A DNA stretch of 64,000 bases from Timema cristinae (GCA_039000515.1 JBCFYV010000012.1:91021588-91085587), one strand, 5' to 3'; shown: positions 20,151-32,155, numbered from the stretch's first letter. A program made the numbers and translations. The notes: a model not told the origin generated them from the letters alone.

Positions 20151-20188
20151 TTTATAAATAGACAACCAAGTGGGCACCCCTCTTTATA
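20151..20188 (-). promoter_or_regulatory. Candidate TATA boxes of the 96-aa gene
   Basis: On the minus strand CTATAAAGAGG (TATAAA at 20183-20188) and TATTTATAAACG (20151-20160) lie 53 and 21 bp upstream of the ATG at 20130. The first has the usual spacing to a transcription start just before the gene. Confidence 0.4.
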
Positions 20189-20334
20189 GCCACCCCTCTC
20201 CCTCGTTTGACGTCACACGATATATGCTTGTCTCGACTTGTCTTGTCTGCCCGCCAACCTGGCGCCCGTGTCGATGACCTCAATATCTAAGCTTGTCTCA
20301 ACTCGTCTTGTTGTGCCGACATACTGGCGCCAGG

Positions 20335-20733
20335 GTTGCGACATAACACGTGATGATTACGTCATAGGAAAAAACTCAGGTTGTCCGGTCCGAGAGCTGC
20401 GGGTGGAGGAACATTTCCATGCATTTCGACAGACGCTACCAAACAACCAATTTTAGTAGACTTGTGACGGGGGATAGCGGCCCCTAACTGTGGATTCCGG
20501 GGCCCCTGATTGTGCATGTGTCAGCTAGAGTTGCGACATAACACGCAATGATTACGGCATAGGAAAAAACCCAGGTTGTCCGGTCCGAGAGCTGCGGGTG
20601 GAGGTATATTTCTACATCCAGGCATTTCGACAGACGCTACCAAACAACCAATTTTAGTAGACTTGTGACGGGGGTAATGGCCCCTAACTGTGGATTCCGA
20701 GGCCCCTGATTGTGCATAATTAGAGATGCTAGA
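20335..20733 (+). repeat. Two ~200-bp direct units unique to the right TIR
   Basis: 20335-20529 and 20530-20733 both run from GTTGCGACATAACACG through GTTGTCCGGTCCGAGAGCTG and CGACAGACGCTACCAAACAA to CCCCTGATTGTGCAT. A third start (20734) continues into sequence shared with the left TIR. Confidence 0.85.
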
Positions 20734-21269
20734 GTTGCGGCATAACACGCAATGATTACGTCATTGGGAAAACCCAAGGTTATTGAGGTCACTTGTCGCC
20801 CCGGCAGTCTGGCGTCAGGGTGGCGAAGGAGGAGGAGGGGGTCTCGGGAACCAATTACCACACTCTACCACAAAGCACCATAGCGCAAGGTTCATGCTGC
20901 TTGTTCCGAGACAGAGCCTTGTGACAGAAGAGCCGATGTTCATTCTAGGCTTGGCAGCCGTAGCGCAAGCTTCGTGCCAAGCCCTCCTGCCTCAACGTCA
21001 AGGACTGTATGCCCATAAATAAACTACAACGCCCTAAAACTCCGACACCTCTATCCTACCAATTAATTAATTAACAACCAACATGTCCGGCGTATGCCAG
21101 CAATAAATAAAAAAACTACAACACCTCTATCCTACCAATTAACAATAATTAATTAACAATAATTAATAATTAATCAGCGAGAACCAACATGTCCAGGGTT
21201 TGTTGGGGAGGGGCAGGAGGAGGGGAAAAGGGGTGGGGGGCGGGAGCAGGGGGCGGAATAACGGTAAAA

Positions 21270-21536
21270 AGCACAGGTATGACGCAGTGGGACGAGGCAT
21301 CCTCAAAGCACAGGTGTGACGTAGTGGGACGAGGCATTCCCAAAGCACAGGTGTGACGTAGTGGGACGAGGCATCCCCCTAGCTGGAATAACGGTAAAAA
21401 GCACAGGTGTGACGCAGTGGGACGAGGCATCCCCAAAGCACAGGTGTGACGTAGTGGGACGAGGCATCCCCCTAGCTGGAATAACGGTAAAAAGCACAGG
21501 TGTGACGTAGTGGGACGAGGCATCCCCCTAGCTACT
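21270..21536 (+). repeat. Reiterated Polinton terminus
   Basis: Six copies of GCACAGGTGTGACGYAGTGG followed by GACGAGGCATCC. Three of them continue into CCCTAGCT, the outermost terminal sequence, and two of those are followed by GGAATAACGGTAAAAA, so terminal blocks are nested inside the end. Confidence 0.9.
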
Positions 21537-21542
21537 CATAAT
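21537..21542 (+). repeat. Target site duplication (right) of Polinton
   Basis: CATAAT, identical to 9943-9948. Confidence 0.9.
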
Positions 21543-22032
21543 AATTGGTGCTCGATCACGGGCTATAAAAACCAATTATCTCACAATAACATCCGTATCT
21601 CAATAATTGGCTCCCAATCGCGGGGCAGTTATATAACCGCAATACAGTACCGCAGCTATCAGCTAATTAAATGGTATCACTTCAATCGGCGCCCATCGCT
21701 GACGCAAACATTTTAATAGCCGCCCAACGTGGACCGATTAATTCAATAACGTTTTAATGTATTGTCATTAACTATCTTTGTGCAAAATATGGTGTCTATA
21801 TTAAAAATTAGTTGTTTAAGTGGAGCTAATAAATGATTGAAAATTAAAGATTTCAAAATTTTCTATTAAAAAATTATCTTGCCATAAACAATTAAAAAAA
21901 ACCTTACATAAGATGGATTCTGACCTCCCTCCCCCTCGTAAGAAAACGTAAGAAAATATTAAAACCCCACCTCCCGCCCTTCACCCAAAAGAAATTAAAT
22001 TTAAGTAATTTAAGTACTGCCCCAAATCAGAC
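21543..22032. other. Flank right of the Polinton, no gene seen
   Basis: AT-rich. AATTGG-containing phrases recur near 21541 and 21604, but no element boundary or coding frame can be supported. Confidence 0.4.
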
Positions 22033-22044
22033 TTATGAGCTCAA

Positions 22045-22300
22045 ACCCGCCACGGTGGCGTAGTTGGCTAACGCATGTCGTGTTGAGCCCGACTGCTGAG
22101 GACGGGGAGATCGAGGTTCGAATCTCGGTCGGGTGAGCTGGGGTGGTTTTTCCTTAATGGTTTTCCACTCTCCCTCCACGCAAATGCGGGTTCACTTCCT
22201 CTAATTCAACCTTCCCAATTCCCTAATCCATTAGCGTAATTAGTACTTAAAGCGTATAACCCGAACGGGTAGTAAGACGCGGTGCTAAATATTATTATTA
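22045..22300 (+). repeat. SINE family A, full length, with 12-bp target duplication
   Basis: Best reference copy. tRNA-like head (GGTGGCGTAGTTGGCTAACG as A-box region, GGTTCGAATCTC as B-box), body with GGTTTTCCACTCTCCCTCCA, and tail GGGTAGTAAGACGCGGTGCT followed by a TTA/TAA repeat. TTATGAGCTCAA flanks it at 22033-22044 and 22301-22312. Confidence 0.93.
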
Positions 22301-22973
22301 TTATGAGCTCAACATTTACTCCGCGTATCCACCGATACGTTTGGTTTGAGGGGGGGGGGGTGTTGACTCCTAAAGAAAGTGTTTGTTCGTCTTGTCTTGA
22401 TTACGGGTATGTTTGAATGTTGCCTTTAAAACCCTTAGTAAAATAGTAGAGTAGGTGGATTTCATCTACGCTAGCTCCAAGTGGGATGGGCTTACCCGCA
22501 AAATCCTCTATTTCCACACCACTTCAGTTCCACTGGCCTGCGTTTGGTGTGATAACATTTACATGTGTGGTTGCATAGAAATCTAGTGTAGCGCTTAAAT
22601 GTAGATAACTTCAAGTGTCTAATTGGAGACTAAATGGAGGAATTAGTTGCAGTGAGCAACTTGGTGCATAAACATAAAACAAGAGTGGCCATATTGAGTT
22701 AGAAAACTTAAGCTGTTCTATTTTGATTGTTATTATTACTCTTTACATATACATTACGTTTAGATGTTTCCTCGACGAATACTTTATTTAAAAAGCTTCC
22801 TCATTAAGTCCTTGTTTGAAATTCTTTAAAGGAGCCACTTACAGAAACGCTAAGACGCGTTGTAGTCTCCCAGAAATCCCTTCTTGTTAGACAAATGTTT
22901 TATTTCAAAATATGATCTATGCTAAAATGGTTGATAAGGGCATAAACATGTATCTTTTATGGATTAAATAGCC

Positions 22974-23225
22974 AAACCCACCTCGGTGACGTAGTTAGAT
23001 AACTCGCTGGTTTCGTATTGAGCTATACTGTAGAGGACGGGTAGATTGAGGTTTGAATTTCGTTCGGGGGAACTGGGGTGTTTTTCCTAAATGGTTTTCC
23101 ACTCTTCCTTCGCGCAAATGCGTGTTCACTTCCTCTATATTTAACCTTGCCAATTCCTAACCCATTAGCGTAATTAGTACGTAAGCGTATAACCCACCGT
23201 TTAGCAAGACGCGGTGCTAGGTATT
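22974..23225 (+). repeat. SINE family A copy
   Basis: Full set of landmarks with about one difference in ten: CCTCGGTGACGTAGTTAG head, GGTTTGAATTTCG box, TTTTCCACTCTTCCTTCG body, CAAGACGCGGTGCTA tail. Confidence 0.85.
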
Positions 23226-23269
23226 ATAGAACGGCTATAGTCACATCTAAATATCATATTATTTGAATT

Positions 23270-23470
23270 GAAAAATGATACCTGGACACGGGGATTGAAC
23301 CCAGCAGCTTTGACTTAGTACGACACTACTTACCACGACGCTATCCAGGAGTTGCCCCGTACACGGGTCATTCTTCACACATATTTTAAGGCAGAGTCTG
23401 TGATGGATGGTATAAAATATATCATACCTCTTCTCATTAGTCGGAGGAAATAAAATTAAGAAAGACTCGT
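23270..23470 (-). repeat. tRNA-related SINE (family C)
   Basis: Complementary strand has CCTGGATAGCGTCGTGGTAA as A-box region and GGGTTCAATCCCCG as B-box. The body (GTCATTCTTCACACATATTT, AAGGCAGAGTCTG) is shared with 61860-61915. A piece of its body recurs at 24178-24240. Confidence 0.65.
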
Positions 23471-25180
23471 GCATCGCTGATTACATTTTTTAAATATACC
23501 CTACTCACTTACTCTGCCATCAAAATTTCCCATCTAGTTTTCAGTCACTTCTAATTGAGAAAGATGGCTGAAACCTTGTACATATTCCTAATTTGTGTGA
23601 CAAAGCATTCAATTCAAATTTGAGCTAAATCTATGACGCGGTGCGGTGTGCAGCCATTGCAGGTCATATATAAAGTTGGCCTATCAGCCATTCTGGATTT
23701 ATACCTGACCCGCTTTTGGACCTTACCTTATCCGTTCAAACACATCCTATTTAAGTTTACCTAACTAACAAATTTAAATAAAATATATAAAAAAGGTTAA
23801 AAAAGATACCTTATGTCGATAAAATATAAGGTGTGACATCTAGCAACATAAAGAAAGTACACAAGCAAGACCTACACACCTTACATTTTATCGGTATAGA
23901 GTATACTTTCTAAAAACATGTTTTTTATATATGTTTATTAAAATCTTTATTCAAAATGGTGGTGTGGGATGTTTCTCTCCACTTAAGGGCTGTTTTGACT
24001 TTCTTTTAAGTTGACAATATTGATTGGTGTTGTTTCTTTTAAGTTCCGAAATAATTTCTTCTTTCATCTTTGTGCTAAGTTTGTACTAAGACTGTCTTTA
24101 TTAACTTGGTTAGAATTAGTTCTTGCCTGTGGCTTCTGACAGTCATTGTCTGGCTGTCAGAGCATCTCAGGGAGGGAGAGTCTTTTTTCGTGTTCTTTCA
24201 TCCGACGAATGAGGCGAGGTATGATATATTTCTATACAGTCTTTTGGGCCAACTAATTACCCTCGCAGCAAGAACTTTGGTGCACTAGGCCAAGTTTTCC
24301 TTTCCCTCAAAATATACTCGAGGTATTCTATTACCACACCCCCTGTGCGCGTTTCCATTCACCCAACTTTATAATTGAGATTAGATGTCAGCTGTTATTG
24401 CTAAAACTCATTTCGCAGATTATTATAGAATAAGTTTCAAAATCATTTTACAAAGAGCTTGTAATGTGTTGTAAGTTATAAACTTTTAGGGGGACATATT
24501 TTGATAAATGGTAATTGTTGAGCTTTTCGGGTGCAGGCTTGCATACGAGGTAGGGAGAAGGTCCTCTGGAATGTCATCTAATTCCACATTTGAATAAAGT
24601 TTAAAAACTCTTTTAAATAAATTAAATTAAAAATTAACCTATACAAATACTATTTATGAATTATTGCCTTTAAGTAGCCAAGAAGGTTCGAGTTGGAGGG
24701 AACCTCGGGCATGGACACCCCCAACCTCGTTCCCCCCTTTCGAATGTCATAGTCTCCTAGATTTCGTGTTTGGCTGAAATCGTCTATTTTCTTGGCCTAT
24801 AACCTCAAATATCACACTATAAGGAATTGTTAATTTAACAACCACAAGGCTACTTTTTTTTTTCCAGCATCGTTAAAGGTACGTTTGAGTGTTTTGGATC
24901 TCTCAAACCCCGCCCCCCAAATTAAATCCCAGATAGGCCAACGGGTCTGATTTAGTGTTTCTCTCTCAGCTGTTTGCTGAAATACAAAGTTTATAAGATA
25001 CCTGTAAGTACGTTATAAACATTGCTACACACGTTGGGGTGTCAGAATTAAACACCTCCACGTAAGATCAACCTTAGAGATAACTAGTTACTTATTTTGT
25101 GAGAACGCAATAGAAAGAACAGTAGCCTATCCAACAGTTAGCAAGACTTTTTAAAATTGTTAAACAATAGAATGTTATAG
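23471..25180. other. AT-rich DNA, no gene seen
   Basis: No sustained frame with protein-like composition. Contains the family C fragment at 24178-24240. Confidence 0.4.
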
Positions 25181-25189
25181 ATATTTTTA

Positions 25190-25425
25190 GCATCGCGTTT
25201 TATTATCCGTTTGGGTTATACGCCTGTTATCAATGTTGACTGCAAAAAAAAAGTTTTTGTTTTGTGGACTGAGGTTGTTTTTCTCTGAATGATTTTACAC
25301 TAGATCTTTATCTCTCCAAACACATGCGGGTACATTTCCTCTAAATTACACCTTACTGATGCCTGCCCCAGTAGTATAAATATGCGAGTAGACTGGCCGT
25401 AGAGTAAGACAAGGTGGGAAACCTA
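25190..25425. repeat. SINE tail fragment (minus) and SINE A body fragment (plus)
   Basis: 25190-25226 matches the shared tail in minus orientation (GCATCGCGTTTTATTATCCG). 25275-25425 matches the body and tail in plus orientation (CAAACACATGCGGGTACATT, GAGTAAGACAAGGTG). Confidence 0.55.
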
Positions 25426-26670
25426 ATCATTCTACACTGCCCTTATTAGCTTGTTCTCATATGACATGTGTATTGAGAGTCGTCACGCGCGTGAAATGTC
25501 TGTCGACAAGTACCCTCCACGAAGGACGCTACGAATGTTGCTCGGTGGAGGCTGTGTGCTATATAAACGATGAATGTAGTAGACCACTTAAAAGCTCCGA
25601 GTTGGTCGCACATCAGCTCTCGGACCAGATGCTGTGAGAAATGAAGCTCAGTTAAGTTGAGTGTGGACGTAATACCAGATGAGTTCGTGTCCTTCCTTCA
25701 TCGTGGCACTGTATCTCAACTATGTCAAGAACATTACCGACTCTGGAGACCAGGACCCATTTTCTACGGAAAGGTTTCACCTTAGTGATTTATAGTTCTC
25801 CCTCCAGGCAAATACTGATACATATTTTCTTCCTACACTCATCTTCACTAATCAACTTAGATTAAGTAGTTGATAATCTTTGTGTAGTTAATTAATATGT
25901 TAACAACCAAATGATATAGCAGCGTTTTACTCCCGACTAGGCGTGCATCATCACCTTAGCGCTACCCCGTTACCTCCCCTTCCCCGCCCTTTTAGATTAA
26001 TTACAGGACTTTAAGGTAACCTCCCTGACACGCTCTAATGTGCTGAATGGCATTGTACTGTTCATCGATCGTGAACCGGACAACTCAATCCCCCCCCCCC
26101 CCCCACACACACACACACACACACGTGCCGTGCTTGTATTCAAGTCAATATCTCGACATACTAACAAATACAGTTGGAACCTGAAGAGGAGACCTTAAGA
26201 GCAGTGTTTTTCAAACTGTGCTCAACCATAGTTATCTCACGTACTTCGAGGTAATTTTATGATATTCTTTATTTGTCTTTAAATTATAATATAGCATCAG
26301 TAATTAGGATGGACAATTGTTTCAAATCTGAATAAAGAACATTTACCAAAGGCCCAGTCATTGCATATTAGGTTTTTCGGTTGTTTTATAGTTTTATGCT
26401 TGTAAAATTTAACTGTCGTTATTGAATGTTCATAATATTAGGGTGAACTTTTTATGATGTATTTTTTCTGGTACCAGGACTCCCTCGGTCTAAAAAGTTT
26501 GGGAACCCCTTCTCTCTAGATTCTCGAACAATGTTGTTAACACGAGAGGTAGGCAGAACTGTTCACTCTTGGGAATAGTTCCAACAGATTTTGTCTACTG
26601 AAATGAGCAGTTAATTTATCAAGTTCATTCTCTCACCAGTTCACAAGCAGGTGCACCTTTGCCATTTTTT
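25426..26670. other. Unassigned DNA with poly-C/(CA)n tract and a possible hAT relic
   Basis: A C-run followed by (CA)n lies at 26091-26124. At 26202 CAGTGTTTTTCAAACTGTGC and at 26490-26510 AAAAAGTTTGGGAACCCC resemble hAT-MITE ends facing each other, but no target duplication is clear. Confidence 0.35.
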
Positions 26671-26679
26671 TAATACCGC

Positions 26680-26921
26680 ATCTTATTAATATTCAGGTCA
26701 TATGCATTTATGTACCAATTAATCTAATGAGTTAGGGATGAGGTAGGTTTAATTCAGAGGAAGTGTACTCGCATTTGTATGGAGGGAAAGTGGAAAAGCA
26801 TTTAGGGAAAAACTTCAGTACGCCAGACCAGGATTCGAACCCCGATCTTCCTGTCATTAACAATCTAATTTATTACGGGAGGGACGCCTTAAACCATGTG
26901 GCCACCGAAGCAGATACCTAG
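26680..26921 (-). repeat. SINE family A copy
   Basis: GAGGAAGTGTACTCGCATTT body, GGATTCGAACCCCGATCTTC B-box complement and CATGTGGCCACCGAAGCAG head complement. Confidence 0.8.
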
Positions 26922-27383
26922 TTCCATTGATATTAGTATATAACTATATATATTTGTACAATGGTGCTTATTTCTTTGAACTTAGGGTTATAGGAGATGG
27001 GATAGATAGCTTTTGTGAAAAAGAAAATATCAAACAATGAACTCCCTTTCAATCCAAACAAACCCAACGTAGTAACTCGTGGATAATATCAGCTATTTTT
27101 TATTTATCACTTAGTTTCTGTGACAGAGATTGGTCGAGGAATCTAGATTATTTACTATCGTATTATCTAGCACTTCGAGAAGGTGAACTAGTTCGACTTG
27201 TTCAATTGGAGAAATCGTTCCAGTTGAACTTTTTGTTGGAGATTTTTGTATAGCTAGTTTGCACTAACAAGAAAGAGATAAAAAACCAAACTCTCATCCT
27301 ATAAAAATCGATCATCTATATGAGCATATAATATATATTTTGTAAAGTAATTTTCAAACTATTTTATTAGATATATTTAACAT

Positions 27384-27403
27384 GACACCCGCCCACATCG
27401 GTG
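27384..27403 (+). repeat. SINE family A head, split by the hAT element
   Basis: ACACCCGCCCACATCGGTGG before the hAT element is the SINE A head. The same SINE resumes after the element at 28572. Confidence 0.65.
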
Positions 27404-27411
27404 GCCACGTA

Positions 27412-28563
27412 CAGGGGCGAATCCAGATCATTTTCATAGGGGGATCATAATAATTATGATAATTATTATAATTTATAAATAACATAGTTAGTTACAATGT
27501 TAGATTTCTGTTTAAAGCCATTTAATAGTTTATAATTCAAATTGATCTTATGTATGTTTTAGACCGTGGTCCTCCTTCAACAATTTTTTGAAAAATGGTT
27601 TACTCTAGAAGCTATGAGTAGTCTTCGACTTGATTTTTTTTTTAAATTAGATTATTTTATAAGCCATTTAAAGTATTCCTCACCTAGAAATTGTTGATAT
27701 CTGGATGCCCCTCGAAGCTATTTAAAGTGAACCTCACCTTAATGTTTTACGATAATTAGATACCTTTAGAAGATAATCTTTGAAGTGGTCTTCCACCGAC
27801 AAAATTTTGAAAATTCAATTCTTTCTGAAACTTCAGAAAATTGAGAATTTGGAATTGTCCTCCCCTAAACATTTGTGAATTTGATGACCTTGGAAGGTAT
27901 TTAGAGCTTTCCTCCCCCGACTTTTTCTGCCAGTTAGATGCCGTTAGTCTAGTAGTTATTTGAAGCTGTCTTCTACGGCAAATTTTTGACATTAGAATGT
28001 ATCTAGAAGTCATTTGAAGTTTAATTTAAGGCCATCTTTTAGCTTCATATTCGATAATAGCAATCAAAGGATTTGAAATATATCTTGGGGGAGGGAGGGG
28101 CAGTAAATTTATTCCAGGGAGGGGCAAATTGTTTCCAGGGGGGAAGAGTCCCCCACAGTTCCACCACTCCTGCCGTCCACACATACTCTATATTCAGTAT
28201 TCATTGATTACTGCTCTCAGGTGATTATTAATCTTCTTTGATGTATGGTAGTCTACCGTCTTTATGTGGAACAATGTTCGTTACTCACTATGCACGACAA
28301 ATATTCGTGCATGAAAACGAATATTTTTTCCACACTTGCGTGAGTCATATTGACCATTGAATAAACTTGGATGAATAACGCGCGCGAGGACCCGGCTTAA
28401 GAGGTGTCTGCGCGTAAAAAGATTAAAAAAATTGTATACAATATATCTGTGTTGTATTTCCTTTCTAAAATTTGAACTTTCAGTTTGTTATTTGTAATTG
28501 ATTTTCTAACGTTCGCATGGGGGTCAACTGACCCTTTGACCGCCCCTCCTGAATCCGCTTCTG
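27412..28563. mobile_element. hAT-like non-autonomous transposon, 1.15 kb
   Basis: Ends CAGGGGCGAATCCAG and CTGAATCCGCTTCTG are imperfect inverted repeats of the hAT type (5'-CAG ... CTG-3'). GCCACGTA flanks it exactly at 27404-27411 and 28564-28571, the 8-bp duplication typical of hAT. No transposase frame remains. The interior includes a degenerate minisatellite. It sits inside a SINE A copy and is therefore younger than that SINE. Confidence 0.85.
27590..28030. repeat. Degenerate ~62-65 bp minisatellite inside the hAT element
   Basis: About seven diverged units. Each has AGAAGYTATTTGAAG followed by a TCCTCCCC-like block, then AAATTTTTGA and a T-rich GATGxCxCTAGAAG return. Confidence 0.6.
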
Positions 28564-28571
28564 GCCACGTA

Positions 28572-28790
28572 GACCAAATATCAAGTTCATTTAATCTAAT
28601 TTGCTGGTGACGGGAAGGTCAGGGTTCAAATCTCGACTGGATGTGTGGTTTTTACCTAAATAATCTTCTACTCCCCCTCCACGCGAATGCTGGTATATTA
28701 TCTCTAAATTATTCCTTCCTCATTATTACCCCCATAAGCAGAAACAAAAAATGCTTATAGCCTGAACGGATATTATGAAGTGGGGCCCTT
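28572..28790 (+). repeat. SINE family A body and tail, continuation after hAT insertion
   Basis: GGTTCAAATCTCGACTGG box, CTACTCCCCCTCCACGCGAA body and AGCCTGAACGGATATTATGA tail continue the copy whose head is at 27384-27403. Confidence 0.7.
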
Positions 28791-29171
28791 TGTGAACTGA
28801 TTATATAATCACACCGGCTGCCCATTCACTCTGAAAGAACCCCCGCCGTAAAGCGAATCGCACCCTCTTTTTCACTTGCCAGTGCATATAAGATCTTAAA
28901 AGCATATTTAATATATAATCTATTAAGTGAGTGCTAGGCCTAAATAAACGACGAAATAATAATAAATTTAAAATGCTATAGTACTGTATTGCTATCTTAA
29001 AACCGCCAAACAACCTCAGCAAAGCAAGACCAAGCACTAATTATTGAAAAGCGCTGTATTATCGAAGCGTTCTAAAGCTAGGTACGCCTGTATTTGAACT
29101 GAATCCCAATGCATTTGTTATATGACGCCCTTTATACTACCACATGGTCCTCTAGAGTGAGGAGTATTATT

Positions 29172-29228
29172 ATGGGGCAAAGACTATTATTAGCACCGCG
29201 TCTTACTACCCGTTCGGGTTATACGCAA
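29172..29228 (-). repeat. SINE tail fragment
   Basis: TTAGCACCGCGTCTTACTAC then CCGTTCGGGTTATACGC, the tail shared by families A and B, without body. Confidence 0.75.
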
Positions 29229-29606
29229 GTGAGGAGTAGAAGGTGGGGGCAAAGACTAGCTATTTGAACTAGTTTACCTTCTCGACGGATTTAGTTCAAA
29301 GTGAACTAAAGGTGACGTGACTGTAAGCAATCGTAATTCTTCGTCCGATCTCGTTCTAAAAAAAAACAAAAAAACATTAGATACCATGTCAGGCTTGTGC
29401 CGATTGAAAGGGATTTCATTGTTTGACATTTCCTTTCCTCAGCAAAGCTTTGGTACGGTATTAATTTGGTTGGAAGGGACTTATAGAAAATTAAATTTTT
29501 TGCGATAATATAGATATTTTACTTAATTATTGATAGTAAGTCATAGGTATTGATATTAGCTATTAAAAATGATTGTTGCAGATCCCATGATTTTACGTAA
29601 AAATAA

Positions 29607-29868
<262 letters not shown>

Positions 29869-29879
29869 AAATAAATGAA

Positions 29880-31230
29880 CATTGTTGTGGTGACTTTTAT
29901 AACTATCAAAATGGTTTCAACTTATTTAAATCGGACTATACCTACCCAATGGCACCAAGTAATAGGTTTCATTGTCCCATTAATTATCTAAAATTATAGT
30001 ACTATACATAGGCATGGGTTTAAGTCACGAACGATGAAATTCTCACTTCAGTTAACTGTATCACTTTTAACTTTTCACAACAGTGAACAGTTCTTCCCAT
30101 CTCAAGTTGACGTGGTCCTGAACAAGACACCCATTCCTACTCGTGAGAAATTGACGTCACTCTCCGCGCAAGTGTAACAACAACCAGTTATATAACTATA
30201 CAGTAATACTAATTAAACAATTAATTAGAGCAAATAAATATAAAATAATAATGAAGCTCACGCGAACCGAAATGATTTGGAAGGTGGATAGTTTTTACAT
30301 GTTTCTCTGTTGCATCAATGAAGTTATAATAAAATTTAGTTTAATTGTCTTAGTAGGAGGTATTAATTGGGATTGTAGCACCCGCATCAACGTAAAAAAA
30401 AAATCAGATATTTTGAGCCTAATGCCTTAGGTCGCATGGTCCTCTTTGTGGGTCTGTAAAGTTCACATTTTAACATAAGGACGAGGACAGTGACCTTTAG
30501 GAAATGCAACCAAATTATCACAAAGAAATAGAAGAGAGAGAGAGAGAGAACAAGAAAAATTAGTCGTGGAAAACAACCCTCAATAAACCTTTCTTAGATT
30601 CGAGAGACCACCTTCTAGTCAACGGCAGTCAAGTGCATTGCGAGACCAACGACTTGAGACCGCTGAATCGCATCGGCTGTTACCAATAAATATATAAATC
30701 TACTTTGCTTAGTAGAGAGTAGTGAAGAGGTATTTTAGGATTCTGGTAGGAAGGACGGTTTATGACAGTTACAAACGTTACTAAAACTAGTCTATTCATA
30801 TGTCAAGTCGTGTAGTCTGCAGCTGTCATTTTTGACAGATATTATCAATACATATAAAATAAACATGAACAAAAAAGTAAAATGTTTTCATTTTTGACTG
30901 CAAAAAGTTTGTATTAATATTTAATCTTTTTTAGGTGTTATAAGAGACTCACAAATTGTTGGTGATTTTGAATGTATGTAGTTTCGGTATTTTCTCAAAT
31001 TTGAATAGATAAATGCAATTTAAAATTTATATGGATCAAATAAAAAATGTTTCAATAAAGTCAGTTGATAAAAAGTTTAAATGTATAATAACATCATCAT
31101 GGCTAGCGATGAATATTTCTCACTCATCTTGATTATTTTTCTAACTTTTAGCTATAGCTGTACTTGTAGTTTTGTTTACAAAGCGGGTACATCATACAAA
31201 AGACCTAATAATTGACGCAGAGCAATAACA
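29880..31230. other. AT-rich DNA, no gene seen
   Basis: Contains a short (GA)n run near 30530-30550 and ends in a (TA)n microsatellite at 31233-31265. No protein-coding support. Confidence 0.4.
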
Positions 31231-31268
<38 letters not shown>

Positions 31269-31276
31269 CTCTCACC

Positions 31277-31645
31277 CGCATAGGGGGGCAAGTTGACTAA
31301 AAATATCAGGTCATCTGGTACTGGGTGGCTTCCCCCTATCCCTCTGCGCATATGCGGGTACATTTAATTGCAAGTCTACTTTCCTCATCTCTACCCCATT
31401 ATCGTAGTTAAAGGCCTCTAGCCCAAACGGATAGATAACGTGAAGTTATAAAAATGTCTGGTCGTGGTTTGAATCCCGGGTAGGTGTACTGAGGGTGTTT
31501 TTCCTAAATGATTTCCCACTATATCTCCACAAAAATGAAGGTACATTTCACCTAAGGTCTACCTTCCTCATCCCTACTCCGCTAGCGTAGCTAAAATTCG
31601 TATGATGCGGACGGGTAGTAAGACACGGTGGAAACTAAATGATAT
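31277..31645 (+). repeat. Two consecutive diverged SINE A copies
   Basis: 31310-31450 has a SINE A body and tail (CTGCGCATATGCGGGTACAT, AGCCCAAACGGATAG). 31455-31645 has a second B-box (GGTTTGAATCCCGGG), body and tail (GACGGGTAGTAAGACACGGT). Confidence 0.65.
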
Positions 31646-32155
31646 ATAAGAAAGTTCTTCAAGCAACTGATAAGATATAAAAATATATTTAATTCTGAAC
31701 ACACAGACGCACACTTAACTGCAAGCATTGAGTGAATCTCTGGTCATAAAACCTTATCGTATTTTTGTTTACTCGTTTTCTTTTGATTGCAAATATTAGA
31801 TTTTCTCATTGGTCGACAAGATATTGTGCGCTCAGGACTGTAACGTTGAACTCGGGAAATGGGGGAGGGGGGGGGGGGCAAGAGGTGCCACTAACACGGG
31901 CACCTTTGTCCTAGGAGCGTCGTCAGATCAAAGGGGGACGGGGTGGGGTGTAAAATTGCAAGTTAACTGATCTCTTCTATGTGACTAAAATCAAGATGGC
32001 TTCCATTTCGCATCATCGACTGGATTCAAAAGTGTATCTCTTTCTTTTCTCTCCCACTTTTACAACTGAGGCGTCATATAACTAAGATCTCACTTAACTG
32101 AGTTTCAATGCCAGTATACTGTTTCCAATATTTCTTTAGATGTTTTTGTTAGTAA

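Larger units (their letters stand above)
9949..21536. mobile_element. Polinton/Maverick transposon, internally deleted (11.6 kb)
   Basis: The ends are inverted copies beginning AGTAGCTAGGGGGATGCC, the 5'-AG terminus usual for Polintons, inside a perfect 6-bp target duplication. The contents fit the family: integrase chromodomain end, penton-type and double-jelly-roll capsid genes, adenain-like protease, and a fragment of the polymerase region. Autonomous Polintons are usually about 15-20 kb. Here most of polymerase B, the FtsK/HerA-type packaging ATPase and the integrase catalytic core are absent, and several remaining genes carry stops and frameshifts. It is therefore a relic that cannot encode its own mobility. 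Base composition is clearly more GC-rich than the flanks at both gene clusters, while the middle (15.4-18.5 kb) is AT-rich invaded DNA. Confidence 0.95.
20228..21536 (-). repeat. Polinton right terminal inverted repeat, expanded
   Basis: Inverted copy of 9949-10770 but about 490 bp longer. The extra length is two ~200-bp units (20335-20733) and reiterated terminal blocks (21270-21536). The remaining parts align with the left repeat, with scattered substitutions. Confidence 0.9.

Noticed and set aside
21163..21523. Minus-strand periodic frames in the right TIR
   Set aside because: Produced by the reiterated terminal blocks and the Pro-rich reading of a C-rich tract.
22045..22140. tRNA gene prediction in SINE heads (also 29780, 51538, 58020, 63345)
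   Set aside because: A- and B-boxes are present but the copies are dispersed, diverged and followed by common SINE bodies, so they are retroposon promoters and not tRNA genes.
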